From positions 81,452,124-81,516,123 of the forward strand of contig CM049308.1 of NCBI GenBank assembly GCA_026874595.1: a DNA stretch of 64,000 bases. Direction: 5' to 3'. This document shows, one piece after another, positions 49,085 to 61,023 of the stretch. A model generated the notes under the pieces. The model saw only the letters and a program-made list of their open reading frames with translations, had not been told where the DNA came from and did no database searches. Within the stretch, counting starts at the first letter, position 1; the number at the start of each line of letters is the position of its first letter. This stretch comes from Sipunculus nudus. Its lineage: Eukaryota; Annelida; Sipuncula; Golfingiida; Sipunculidae. A program made the translations under genes and the position numbers.

Positions 49085-49500
49085 AAGCTAAAAGAATTTA
49101 CTAAATAACATTAGAACCTGTCTTTATTCAATAAACAGTGAAAGCATGATAAGGCTGCTGCATGAAAGTGACATCACAATTTAATTTCCATACTCAGTGT
49201 GACTGGCCATTGGGTATTACTCTTTAAGACATGGTTTTAATATCTTATTATGGCCATTTAACTGCAGTTTTAATGCCTCATGATTCTTTTTCTGTTTACA
49301 TTGTATCCATATTCATTTGTATTTTGATCTGTATCTTTCTAATATCCCTTGAATATACTTTATATTTTGGTTAATCATTTTTATTTTGATAAAGTGAGCA
49401 GTGATGTAGCCTGTGCCTCAATCACATGTCAAATTTATGAGACAGAAATGAAACTTGGTAATGTGACAGGAGCCTCTCAGCAAAGGATACATTTTCAAGA
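49085..49500. other. Unique AT-rich sequence, no gene recognised
   Basis: Nothing supported was seen. Confidence 0.5.
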
Positions 49501-49665
49501 TACTGTGAAACCTGTGTTATGAGACCACCCTTGGGACTGGCCAAAAGTGGTCTTAAATCACAGGGGGTCTTATTAGACAGGTCAGTTATAACCAATGTGA
49601 ATGTTTTCAGTTCACCCAAGGCTGGTCTTATTAGACAGATGGAACCTGAGACAGGTTCTACTGGA
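49501..49665. mobile_element. Short mariner-like MITE remnant
   Basis: TACTGTGAAACCTGTGTTAT at the left resembles, inverted, AGACAGGTTCTACTGG at the right. Internal GTCTTATTAGACAG is repeated (about 49568 and 49627). The TACTGTGAAACCTGT terminus is typical of TA-flanked MITEs. Decay prevents fixing the right end. Confidence 0.4.
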
Positions 49666-51149
49666 CTTAAAAAGTGTTAGACTGACAGACATTGAGCTCA
49701 GCCTGTCACTTTTAACTTGAGATCATAAACACAGCTGCATCTTCTGTCTAAATTCTGCAAGTAATTTGATAATGGCTGCTGTAGGTCACATATCTGCAGC
49801 ACAAGTCAGCCGTTCTATTTTCTCTCTCTCTCTAACACAAAATGCTGATAGGTGTCTCAGTATCTGAACTTTGGTCAGAGTCTTTTTAACCCCTAGTCTA
49901 CTGAAAACATTGCAGACATATATCAGAAGATACTCACCTCAAGGAGGCAAAAAGCTAGCATTAAGCTTAACTGAATTAAAAGCTGCAGAAAATCTTGACT
50001 ATTTATATTTAAGTAATTTGCTGAACAGGGGTCAACAGGTGTTTGAGTCCTGCACAAATATGTATTGCAATAGCTGAGTGAAAATCATCAATATTTGTGA
50101 TTTATAGCCAATGTTGGCAGTAGAAAATGAAGAAAAAAAATGTTGAAATGGATGGTCTTTCACTGGGGGGGGGGGGGGGGGGAGGAGACGCCTAAGAAAG
50201 CCCACCCACAAAACATTTTGATCCCAATATTGATATAAAATTAAACTCATCAACCCCAGTAAACCTCCCCTATATAATAAATTTTGACAATAAGATTATT
50301 ACTGAAAATATCATATAAACTTCTGACTATACTGTATGTATTGACTTTATATTTTATTACTTGACTACATATTTGAATACTTTATATTGCATTAAAAAAT
50401 TGACCAGTTCTTTAGAATCCTGCACTTAAATACCAAATAATGAAAACACAACCTTGCATATAACAGAAAGCTAATTCACAGAGAAAACAAATGGTGTAAC
50501 AGTTACTTGAGCTGTTCTGTATATAGTGATATTTAAGGAGATCTCTGGGAGTCTTGAAGATACAAACCAAATAGAGTTCCAAAAAGACACCACCATGGAA
50601 GTCATCTTTGCTGAAATGACTGGCTCATTACCATGAAGTCTGATGAGACTGGTTGTATTGTGGCCAACAATCAGGGCTCAAAGACTACTAATCTTCTGTA
50701 TTGGGCTTGTAATGGGCCGGCTCTTGTTGTTGCCGACCATCTTTTCTTTGTTACTCCGGGGCAAACTTACCCGCTGGGTGAAAGACACACCACATCTTTC
50801 CCGTCAACCCAGGACAACCTGACCTAAACAACTCTGACAAACAATTGACGGACCACAATGGTGACATATCCCTTGTCACACACTACAGGTGTCTCTGTGT
50901 TCTTAATGACGCTCTGAAACCTCTGATGTCATGGTTGCTCCACTTGGAGAGCACCAAGAACTCTAGCATCTCATCTGAAGAATATCTATCCTGGTGATTG
51001 ACACAAGATCAACACCCAAGATTACTGTACTGTTTTACTGAGCATGTGATCTTGTTACAAAAATCACAATAAGTACCACTGATTGCATCTGTACTTGTGT
51101 TTCAGTTATTTCTTTTTGCTCTCTTAAGTCCATAAAGTAAACTACCCAC
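49666..51149. other. Mostly unique sequence with an 18-G run, no gene recognised
   Basis: A run of G lies at 50165-50182. The stretch at 50580-50830 is less AT-rich and contains a 64-codon plus-strand frame (50633-50827) without a recognisable domain. It might be an exon fragment, but no splice or homology support was seen. Confidence 0.45.
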
Positions 51150-51372
51150 CTGTTGATACCTCATTAAATATGTGTGGATTTTGCCTATAATCAAACTCTG
51201 TAGAGATAATCTATTGGTTATAAGTTTTTGCAAGTTGTGTGAAAATCTATCAAATCCCTGGTAAGTAATCACAGCGACACTAAGGTTAACGAACAGACAG
51301 ACAGACAGATGGACGGACAGAAGGACTGTGGGTTTACCATAATACGTCCCCTCATAGACAGGTGTATAAAAA
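51150..51372 (+). mobile_element. 3' fragment of a modular element ending ATAGACAGG-GTATAAAAA
   Basis: The body (CCTCATTAAATATG, GGATTTTGCCTATAATCAAA, GTGAAAATCTATCAAA) and the 3' end (CAGACAGACAGACAGATGGA, then CATAGACAGGTGTATAAAAA) match 57360-57577. This is the second 3'-end type of the window. Confidence 0.7.
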
Positions 51373-51636
51373 AGGGCAGATTGCTATTTAATTAAGGATT
51401 TGGCAAAAGAAGGTATGTGACCTGCAGTATGATAATGATGATAAATAAAATGGCTTTGTTTTTTTTTAGGTCCCTTCCCCCACCCCCTGGCATCTGAGCA
51501 GAGAGATGCACTATCTTAATGTTATTGTATTTTAGAAAACGTATAGATCTTCAGTAAATTTTTAGTATTTTTTAAGTTATTGGGTCACAATGATTCTAGA
51601 TGTCAAGGGGGTGGGGGAAGGGATAAGAAATAACTC

Positions 51637-51657
51637 GGGGGGGGGGGGGGGGGGGGG
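51637..51657. repeat. 21-G homopolymer
   Basis: An uninterrupted G run; G-rich text also precedes it (51606-51622). It is capable of quadruplex formation and prone to sequencing error. Confidence 0.95.
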
Positions 51658-51699
51658 AAGAGACATTATTATTTGTAATTAAAAATATGTTAAACTAGC

Positions 51700-52620
51700 T
51701 GATAAACCCGGTATACCGGGCTTTTCACCGCGGTTTGGGAGATATATTTACTGAGATATTGAAGGTTGGCTCATTTTTTATTATAAAAGTTAAAAGAAAA
51801 TATGGATTTTTAGTGGGATACTCTCGGAATACAATATGTACAAATAATTTTTACTGTTATTTTGTGGCGCTGTGCTCGTAGCAAAAATCATATCCCGGTA
51901 TGTTTACCTTAAAGACCTGGTCAGTGATGGTTTACATTGCGAACCGGAATGAGACGCGGAGGCATACAGTGTTTCGTTGATATTTGACTGGTTTTTATCG
52001 TTGGACATATAAAGAATAGGTTGATGTGAGGAAAACATTAGATTAATTAAATGTACGTTGCAAGGAAACTGTTCCTGAAGAAGGAAACAGAAATATACAT
52101 ACATCGTAAGTAGCAGAAGCGGACCCAGCGAGACTCCATGCAGTGGGTCCGTATCCCATTTTCAGACCCCCGACACCACCCCAGCCCTGTTCCTGAATTC
52201 GGGACCTTGAATTAGGTTTTGTCATTAATCCTCCTGGGTTTCATAAAGCGAGAAACATGCGTTTTTCTCTTTTACTGACCTCGCATGTGGATCAAATCCC
52301 TCATTGAAAGCAAGCGTTATTCATATGAACAATAGTCCTTAGTGTTAGAGGTTAAGTGACCATGCACGCATTCCGGTGATTGCCGGAGGCAATTTGGCTG
52401 TGCTCGGTAAAAAAACGGAAAAATCACTCAAAATTATGTGTATATTTAAAATTATTTATTTTCATATCGCCTATGTCACTGCGGGGATAATAACCTTTAA
52501 AATGATGTATGGCACAATATTGTACACAACGCGGTTTTAGAGAACACCGCGAACAAACGTGAACTGAATTCCTTTTATAAGTATTAGATAACTTAAGTAC
52601 AGTCAATTACATGGAAATGA
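51700..52620. repeat. CpG-richer island with CCCGGTATACCGGG palindrome; possible repeat
   Basis: CTAGCTGATAAACCCGGTAT opens the stretch, with the perfect 14-bp palindrome at 51707-51720. CpG is more frequent to about 52600 than in the neighbouring sequence (ACCGCGGTTT, AACGCGGTTTTAG, ACACCGCGAAC). GCGGACCCAGC...GTGGGTCCG (about 52119-52152) is a hairpin-like pair. The class is unknown. Confidence 0.4.
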
Positions 52621-52659
52621 GTAATTATTCACACTCAATTATAATTACATTTTTTACAT

Positions 52660-53330
52660 GAAAATGTCAGGATGACCAAATCCCTAACCATATAGGATGT
52701 GAGAAATGTGTGCTTTGCCTTGTAAAGGAATCTTAAATTTAACAAATTTACCTCATGTAGAATCCATGAAAATTCCAAAAATAAACCAAGAATGCACCTA
52801 AATCTAATCAGATCAGAAGACCCATAAGATACACCTGCCATCATAAAAAGAAATGAATATATGAATCATTTTGGGATATCACATCACAAATGAAATGTTA
52901 AGACTTAAAAATTCGTAAAAAAAAGAAAATCAACGATTTGCCACCAAAAACTAATCAGATCATGAGACCCAATATACCTGCAATCTTGATCAGAAATCCA
53001 TATGTAATAGTTTTTGAGATATTAGGTTTTATATGCAACATGAAAAAATTTAAAAGTTAGTAAAACAGAAAATCTGAAATCAACCAAAAGTAACCAAATA
53101 TAATCAACATGAGACCTATAAGATATACATGTCATCTTAATAAGAAGTGGATATAAGTATTTTTTTAGATATTTTTTTAAAGAAACAGACCAAAACCTAA
53201 TCAGGACAGGGAGACCATAAGATACACCTGTTACATAAAACAGCAGTGGACGAGAGCTTTTAAAGTTTTTTTTGCGATATCGCATCACATATGAATAGAG
53301 CTTATCCATCTCTAAACTGCCACCTGTGGT
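52660..53330. repeat. Diverged tandem modules of about 148 bp
   Basis: TAATCAGATCAGRAGACCCATAAGATACACCTG or parts of it recur near 52801, 52949, 53097 and 53189 (148, 148 and 92 bp apart). Each is followed by an ..AGATAT/CATCACA.. block. Ends are not defined. Minus-strand frames of 69-106 codons read through the modules. Confidence 0.6.
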
Positions 53331-53580
53331 GATGACTGACACTCAATGTTGGGGATCATTTTACTTACAAAAAGATAATAATTTTTTATATATTTCAAAT
53401 GACAATTTAAGTTAAAAATTTTATCTTATCTTTAAGGTAAGTGCCCGAAAATTTGCAATGGCGACTCACAGCAGATGACCGATGTGTGAAGTCCTGTTCC
53501 TGGACAAACAGATGGACAAAGCCAATCACCATATCCCCAACACTGCTGAGATGATGGATAATAAATTTAGCCAAGGAAAG

Positions 53581-53836
53581 CAACCTAGATGTGACACATC
53601 TAGTAAAGGAGCCTAGATGTGACACAGATCTTGGACAGGAGCCTAGATGTGATACATCTTGTACAGAAGTCTAGATGTGACACATCTTGTACAGGAGCCT
53701 AGATGTGACACATCTTGTACAGGAGCCTAGATGTGACACATCTTGTACAGGAGCCTAGATGTGACACATCTTGTACAGGAGCCTAGATGTGACACATCTT
53801 GTACAGGAGGCTACATGTGACACATCTTGTACAGGA
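53581..53836. repeat. 28-bp minisatellite, 9 units, palindromic
   Basis: CCTAGATGTGACACATCTTG or its variants start at 53584, 53612, 53642, 53670, 53698, 53726, 53754, 53782 and 53810. Five central units are identical or nearly so; the edges are diverged. Most units contain the perfect inverted repeat AGATGTG-A-CACATCT. Confidence 0.97.
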
Positions 53837-54532
53837 GCAAATTATTAATATGTACATAATCCTTGCAAATATTTAAAGCAAAACACTTATTTGATCACAC
53901 AATGTATACAAATTTGACTTGGATGGAGCTAGATAGTAAACCTTTTTAATTTACCTGTTGAAACAAGACAGATGAAATTTTGTAACTTACAGGGAAGATA
54001 CTAGATGACTAGAATTTCCTGAAATGGTCCATATGAACAACACAGTTTATTTTAGTTCAAACTATACTGTTGACCCTGAAAACTTTAATCATTAGTGGAA
54101 ATAAAGATTATTTTTCAATGAACTGAGACCAAAGCAGGTAGTAGCAAACATTTTGTATGACTATATGACTTGTATGTGTTCACTGAAAGTCAATTTTAAA
54201 TCTGAAAAAAATATTGAAGCTGCTAATCCCTAGGACAATTAATCTTTTGGGAGGAATTTCAATATTTTAAAATTTTACATTGATGAGAAATTGGGCCAAC
54301 TTAATCACCAAAAACTCCATGTATTCAGTTAATTGCAACAGATTACAATGTATTTTTTATGTCTGAAATTTATCATGGAATTTATAATGAAATATGATGC
54401 CATATGCAATGACCCAGTTCAAGTCTATGATAGTAATTCCTGGGAATACCTTTTTACCACTATAAAGCATTGTTGCATGGTCTTTAATTAACTTCTTTGT
54501 CTTTAATTAACTGAGCATTTAATATATATTTG

Positions 54533-54573
<41 letters not shown>

Positions 54574-55679
54574 CATATGAGCACATTATGTTAAATGTAA
54601 CTACTCTTAATAAAACCAAGATTTATGATCTCATAATAGCGACATGTATCATTTTCATTTGATATTTTAAACCCAAGGCAGTACACAGAACCAATTAGCT
54701 GCAGAACAAGATCAAATACTTTATAAAGAAACTGTAAGCAAATCAGAAACAAGGCATCTTTTATAATACTGCCAGGAGCATACATGCAAAACCCACTGAA
54801 AAAATTTGTAAGTAGGATATGGAAACTTGAACATTCAACCAGTTTTTCTGATGGAACACCTGTATTTTTAAGAAACCTGAGACAGCCCCTTTCCTCTCGT
54901 GTTGCTTCCAACCACAGGCTCCAGGTAATTTACCTAATATTGTTGAATCTCCGCAAAAAGCGCCTAGTGTTTTATGTGACCATGTTGCCATAGCAACTAA
55001 AGGTCAGACAAAGGGGTAAATGAACACAAATAAAAAGAGCCGTAAAATGTGGCTTCAATTAGGGAAAATTCAGCAACTTTAAGAGGAGGGGTCCTGATAA
55101 GTAAATATTTCACAGTCATCACAGATATGGAAACAAATTAGAGGGTTGTCAGCAGAGCACTGACACCCATCCCCTTTATATCATCTTGGAATGAAGTCTG
55201 GGCTGTTATGCAGATTCAAACCACATTTTTTTTTACAAACAAAAAGTGCTACAGGCCTAAAACTTTCCTCTTTGGAATAAAAGAATCATTATATCAAAAT
55301 ACTATAATGCGCAAGTTCCACATGGGAAAAGATAAGGGATATTGTGATACTCTACATATTATGTAACACAGTTTGACTAGTCATACAGGTGCCTGGATGA
55401 AATTACAACTTGAGTAACTGGATGTAATTATAAATGTCGGAAAACACTAAAGTCTGACTGTATTAATTTCAACCTACTTTTTTCAGTAGGCTCTGAAAAA
55501 TCAGATTCCCTAAAGCAACATAATTATAAATTAAATGTTCTGGAAAGGGGTCCCATTGAGCCAGTGTTATGTTTCAATATAAATAATAAAACATTAATAG
55601 TTTCCTTTGATTTAATTAATTAATTAAAGCAAAAACATATTTTCATAAAATAACTTAAGCACTGCAAATGGTGCATAAT
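53837..55679. other. Unique AT-rich sequence, no gene recognised
   Basis: It includes a TA run (54537-54571). Overlapping frames of 69 (plus, 54784-54993) and 106 codons (minus, 54591-54911) have no recognisable domain. Confidence 0.5.
54537..54571. repeat. (TA)n microsatellite
   Basis: About 17 TA dinucleotides. Confidence 0.95.
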
Positions 55680-57577
55680 ATGCCCATACAACCTCTGACC
55701 TCATTAAACATGCATGATTTTGCTGAGAATGTAATTCAGGGGGGAAAAACTATATTATTTAATACTCATCATGAGTAATATGATAATCAATCAGATTTTT
55801 TGGAAGTCAGGGCTGTGCCATCAGGGTGTAGTGACCTCATTAAATATGCATGGATTTTGTTGAAAATAAGACTAAGTTAAGATATTATATTGATTAATGT
55901 TTACTATTGAGTTTTATCAAAATCAACTATATTCCTTGTATGTTATTGCGGCGACACCACATATTGGTCTATACAAAGCAGCCTGGTGACCTCTGACCTC
56001 ATTATGACCTCAAATATGCCTGAACTTTGCAGAGAATTTAATTGAGGTGAGAAACTCTATTGGTCAATATTTATAATCCGTTTCATGAGAATCCATAGGA
56101 CTTTTAGTAAATCACCAAAATACCTCCAAAGTTCAGTGCCCTATGACTAACTAAATAATAGGTTAATTTTGCGAGAAATCAAACTAAGGCGAGATCTCTT
56201 ATTGATTAAAATTTCTGTTGAATTTTATAACAAGTGACCCGTGGGTCATGACGCTCAGCTGACTGACACGTTGACAATATGTCCTTGCACAGACAACCTA
56301 ATTAAGGTAATGTAGGTGGCATCATTGTTCATGCATATTAGCTTAAGTTCATCAAGACCCATAAGCACAACAAATCTGATGACAAACCAACCTGCCTTTC
56401 ATGAGTAATCTGGCAATTTGTGTGTATTTTGCATTATTTCTAGGGTGCTCAAACATACCCCAAAACTCTGAGAATATAGTTCACTGTGACCTAATTTCAG
56501 GTTTCAGGGGAGAACTTTTGAGGAACTCTCAGGATGTCAGGTTAGAAGATTCTGGGCCCAAAGGTTATGATTTGTGCCCTACTTTGGTATCAAATTTTCA
56601 ATTATTCTGAGGGGTGCTTATATTTATAAGCCCCACAGCTCAGAAAATATGGGTGACAGAGACCTAAATACATGTTTCCAAGGAGATTTTCATAGACCTC
56701 CCTGGATTTTAGGTTAGAAGATTCAAGATCCAATGTTAATGATTTGTGTCCTGCTCTGGTATCAAATTTGTATTATGATGGGGGTACTTATAAGCCCAAT
56801 AGCTCAGAGAATATGGGTAACACAGACCTAATTTCATGTTTCCATGGAGACTTTTCGTGTACCTCTCTGGATTTAAAGTGAAAAGATTCTATGTCTAATT
56901 GTTACAATTTGATCCCTGTTAACAGATGACCACATCTTTTAAGGTCTCAAAAATAGAAAAAATACAGGTGGCACCATCAGTCTGCAGAAACTGATGAAAA
57001 ACTCCATGATGAATATCCATGCAAAGAATCATGGTGAATGATGCATTAGTTGTTCAGATACTTGAGCTTTTGTATCAAATTTTTCATTATTCTGGGGGGT
57101 ACTTTGGAGCCCCATAGCTTGAAGAATGGGTAACAGAGATCTAATTCCAGGTTTCCAAGGAGATTTTTCATGGACCTCTCTGGATGTAAAGTTAGAAGAT
57201 TCCAGGTCCAGTGGTTATGATTTGTGCCTTGTTAACGGACAGAGGGCCGAACGGACGATGGACAGAGAGTGATCGCTATAGCTCAGATGACTTACAATCA
57301 GCTGAGCTAAAAATCTATCATATTCCTTGTAAGTTATAGAGGCGACACCACAAGGTAGCCTAGTGACCTCTGACCTTATTTAATATGCCAGGATTATGCC
57401 TATAATGAAACTCTGGTGATAAAATCTATTGTTAAGGAATTATGGTGAGTTCGTGAAAATCCATCAAAGCCCGAGTATGTTATCATGGCGACACTAAAGT
57501 TATTGGACAGATGGTGGAACTGCCAGACCGACGATGGGGATAACATAATAAGTCCAGTCATAGACAGGCATATAAAA
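55680..57577 (+). mobile_element. Modular element with about 155-bp units, split by another element
   Basis: Units start with ACCTCATTAAATATGCATG (near 55697, 55848, 56003 and 56140; the last resumes at 57313). They contain ATATTCCTTGTATGTTATTG and GCGACACCAC. The 3' end (about 57505-57577) is GGACAGATGG..GACCGACGATGG, then GTCATAGACAGGCATATAAA, the same end type as at 51372. The copy is interrupted by 56229-57312. Confidence 0.75.
56229..57312 (+). mobile_element. Complete 1.08-kb hairpin-ended element, inserted in another
   Basis: The 5' end is AACAAGTGACCCGTGGGTCA; GCTCAGCTGA at 56253-56262 is inverted as TCAGCTGAGC at 57298-57307. The core is 157-bp-type modules (56460-57230) of the same family as 44480-45640. 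A GGACAGAGGGCCGAACGGAC tract precedes the 3' hairpin AGCTCAGATGACTTACAATC/AGCTGAGCT, then AAAAA. Both ends and the host flanks are present, so this is the best reference copy for the superfamily. Confidence 0.82.
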
Positions 57578-57640
57578 ATAAGATCTGGACAGCCATGCAA
57601 ATCATCTAGAATTATATATTTTACTGATAACATCTTAATC

Positions 57641-57646
<6 letters not shown>

Positions 57647-57702
<56 letters not shown>
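57647..57702. repeat. (TA)n microsatellite with one interruption
   Basis: A TA run of about 56 bp with a single TACATA interruption. Confidence 0.95.
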
Positions 57703-59514
57703 ATATTTTCAAAATTGCTTTAATTTTTTTTTTCCAAATTTTTAACAAACTAAAATATAAAATACTCATCTGTGTGTGAGGCTTTGAAGATTACTTGCAC
57801 CATGTACACATGTTAAAGGGGAGTTTTCTATATCTGCTCTGCTCAAGTCTTACAAATTACCATTTTTACTGGCATCACGCTGCACCTAGATGATCTATTC
57901 TGGGACCACAACAGGACTAGGCCAAGTCTGAACCAAGATCAGATTTGGTTGGCCTGTACCACTATTCAATGTCACTCCAGTCAGAAACCAAAATGGGTTC
58001 TGCCTTTCTACTATGTTTTGTTTTTTTGGCTGCACATAATGAGGCTTGTGCCAGTCTATGTAATGTAATATTTAGTTTTTTTGTGCAATGCCCCTGTGTT
58101 ATTACAACATTACATTTATTTTCTTTAGTAAATTTTACATTTAAAAATGCATTTTTTCTTATTTTACTTTTTGTTACCATGGAAACACCATCTGCTGGGG
58201 CTGAAACCACTGCTTTCAACAAGACAAAACCACTTACCCATAAAATCTGATTACGTCAGTCACATTTTTCAATACTGTTCTATTGTTACTGTTCGGTAGA
58301 ATCAATCACCAATATGATACTGGTACTGTTGCCCCATCTGCACTCCCGGCCGCAATGTTTAACTCTTGACCTCTGTATTTTTTACAGGGATTTTTAAGAT
58401 AGATTCTGTATTTGAAATGTAGTGATAATGTTTGTTTAATCTGTATTACTTTATAATACCAAGCTCATTTATCAGACATTTCTGCTACAAACTTTGCAAG
58501 TTTTATTATGGAATTAGGCAACATATCATAGAAGGAGCACTTCATGATAAAAGCATTTGTTGAATCAGTATTACCATATATTAAAGAGCCCATTTAGCAG
58601 CTATACTTGATATGTATAGACATTTATGTATGGACTTGAGAAATCAGGCCTGTTCTATCTTGAGTCCAGCAGAAAAAGAAAACTTTTTCAAACACCGATA
58701 CTATGAAGACTTATATACATACCGTATGCAAACTACTTACAGAATATTATGAATCAGGCTTTACATTCCCAAGCATCAGCTCTGCATGAAGAGATAAATT
58801 TATTACACATTCAAGTAAAACATGTGCATAAATTTATATAAAATGCACATGATAATCTCAAATTTCTTTTAATAAGGAGATTTGTAAAGGACTGGAACTT
58901 GGACTTGGGTTCTGAATGACTTAGACTAGAAGATAGTGCCAGATCAGCCCTATGACATTAGAGAGTCTACAACCAGCATACTGGCAGTCACAGTGCGGTA
59001 ACATCCTACAGCGAGGAATGCAGTTTAAGGAGCTATGAGGATGCAAATATTTTTATCATTTCTGACAACACCTCATGGCCTATAAGTACCCTGTCACTTG
59101 ACATAAACACCAGACTCATCATTACCTTAGTATACTTTCTAACAAGAACAAAAAAGTTTTTTAAATCACCATACTGGTAAATCCCTCCACAGGTTTGTTG
59201 GATTTCTCACTGCATGAATACAAGCATGGTCACATGGGTTACTGGATGCAGCCAACTTGTATGCGCTACAGGAAATATACTTGTTACCATTGGGATGGAG
59301 TTTCATTTGGATTATGAGTTCACATGTATTCTTTTGTGTTAATTCATCATTTGTGGCCTAACGTTAAGATTATTGGCTGTTTACCACGATATGAATGAAA
59401 CATGTTGAAGACCGCTGCGATGCATTCTTTGACATGACTTGTATCACGACCTAAGTTAGGCTTACCAGTCCTATTTATATGCCTAATGAATCAGGTTGTC
59501 ACAGCTAACTGGAA
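57703..59514. other. Unique sequence, no gene recognised
   Basis: A 101-codon plus-strand frame (57945-58250) overlaps an 86-codon minus-strand frame. The plus frame is rich in Phe/Leu and has no recognisable domain; no splice support was seen. Confidence 0.5.
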
Positions 59515-59605
59515 GATGGTGGACTTGAACTCAAACTTGAATGACTGGGGTGACTTGGCTTCAGGTGACTTGGACTTGGACTCTGATAGTGTGGATTGGT
59601 CTGCA
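59515..59605. repeat. GACTTG-rich low-complexity patch
   Basis: GACTTG is repeated (GACTTGAACT, GACTTGGCTT, GACTTGGACTTGG). It resembles the GAGTCC/GACTTG-rich repeat at 11186-11665, perhaps a remnant of the same element type. The minus-strand Ser/Pro-rich frame here is a by-product. Confidence 0.5.
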
Positions 59606-61023
59606 TCACTGGCATTTGTTTATAAGGTACAAACATACAGGAAATAACAGTTTTACGGCTGAGAGTGGAAATGTATTCAGAACTAAATTTCTTCACATTT
59701 AATGAATGTTAAGTCTAGATATAATTATTCCATTTTGATAAAGTCAATTGTCAAAAAGAAAACATGATGCACCAGATTTGCACAATGCCCTGATAAATTC
59801 CCATCAAATGTGCATCCACATGCATAGACTAGCCAAGCCAGTATGCTTTAAATAAGAAGTCTCAGCCAATAAATTAGGTTTAGAAGTTGCTACTAGATTG
59901 CCACTAAATGTCTAGTATATAACATGTTACACCAAACAAAGCTGCATGAAAACTGTCTGGTACAGTGAACAAAAAGGTGGTAGTTAGCGCCACCTGTCAA
60001 AGCCTAGCTTAACTGAGGGTGTTCTCTTGATACATCAACAATATTTCCCTTCAAATAAAGCTTAGGTCATTCAATCATTGCTGTACTCGACCTTAAGTGT
60101 AACCTACTTATATGCAAATGAGAGGGGATCACCCAATCCTTCAACAGTCTTGTGAAATATTAATATGCAAATATCAGGGTTTCATCCACTTTTTGGCTAT
60201 TTGTATGAGCAATTAAAGAATTTTTTTTCATTATGCGATACGTATCCAGGAGCTGAAATAAATTTTGTTTTGCATATATTTTCTATACTGTCAAATATAA
60301 CTACTAACAGCCTGCCAGTGTGTCAGAATAATTACAGTTCCTGATAAAATACAGGCACATAAAATACGACACACGATCCTCTTAACTGTAATATATATAT
60401 CTGTGACCTGATTTAAAAGGCAAAAATTTATCTTCCTCCTTTGCAATTCCCTTAAGCGTTCTCAGCTTTCAAGTAATTAATAAAACTCCCTGGAGCATTT
60501 GGTATGTTGTTGAAGATATTGTAAAATTCTGTATACACACTGGTGTACAGGACAGATCAGGTATATCTATAAACATGACGACAGCAGAATTATGAAACAG
60601 CTCTTTAAATTCAACAATAGAAATAATATCTAACCAATACTAGGAATAAATGAGACCATCCAGAGGAACTCTGAGGGACTACATATCCTGAAAATCTGAA
60701 AAGGCTATTGAAATAATGAACAAATGACTGAAAATACTATTGATATGTCCAATTACTGATATATAAAGTTTCAAAATACCATTACACTATGGAAGTACTG
60801 AGATTTCAACCTTTTCTTCACAACATAATAATTAAAAAAAAAAATTATTTGTTGCATCAAAACAAATTTTTTTAACATTGAAATTGTGAATGAACAAACA
60901 ATTTCTGCAGTTAATAATTCATTTTGATGAAATTTTTAGATTTGAGCTTAAATCTAGGAGCATTTTAAAAAACATACAGACAAAAGTTAAAAAAAAGTAT
61001 GTTAATGTAACATAAATACTTTA
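59606..61023. other. Unique AT-rich sequence, no gene recognised
   Basis: A GTTAGCGCCACCTGTC remnant of the GGTGGCGCCACC class lies at about 59984-59999. Otherwise nothing was seen. Confidence 0.5.

Noticed and set aside
54784..54993. 69-codon frame followed by a donor-like CCAGGTAATT
   Set aside because: One donor-like site with no acceptor or homology is expected by chance in this length of sequence.
57945..58250. 101-codon plus-strand frame as a secreted or membrane protein
   Set aside because: Hydrophobic content follows from T-rich sequence; there is no domain, an overlapping opposite frame exists, and there is no splice support.
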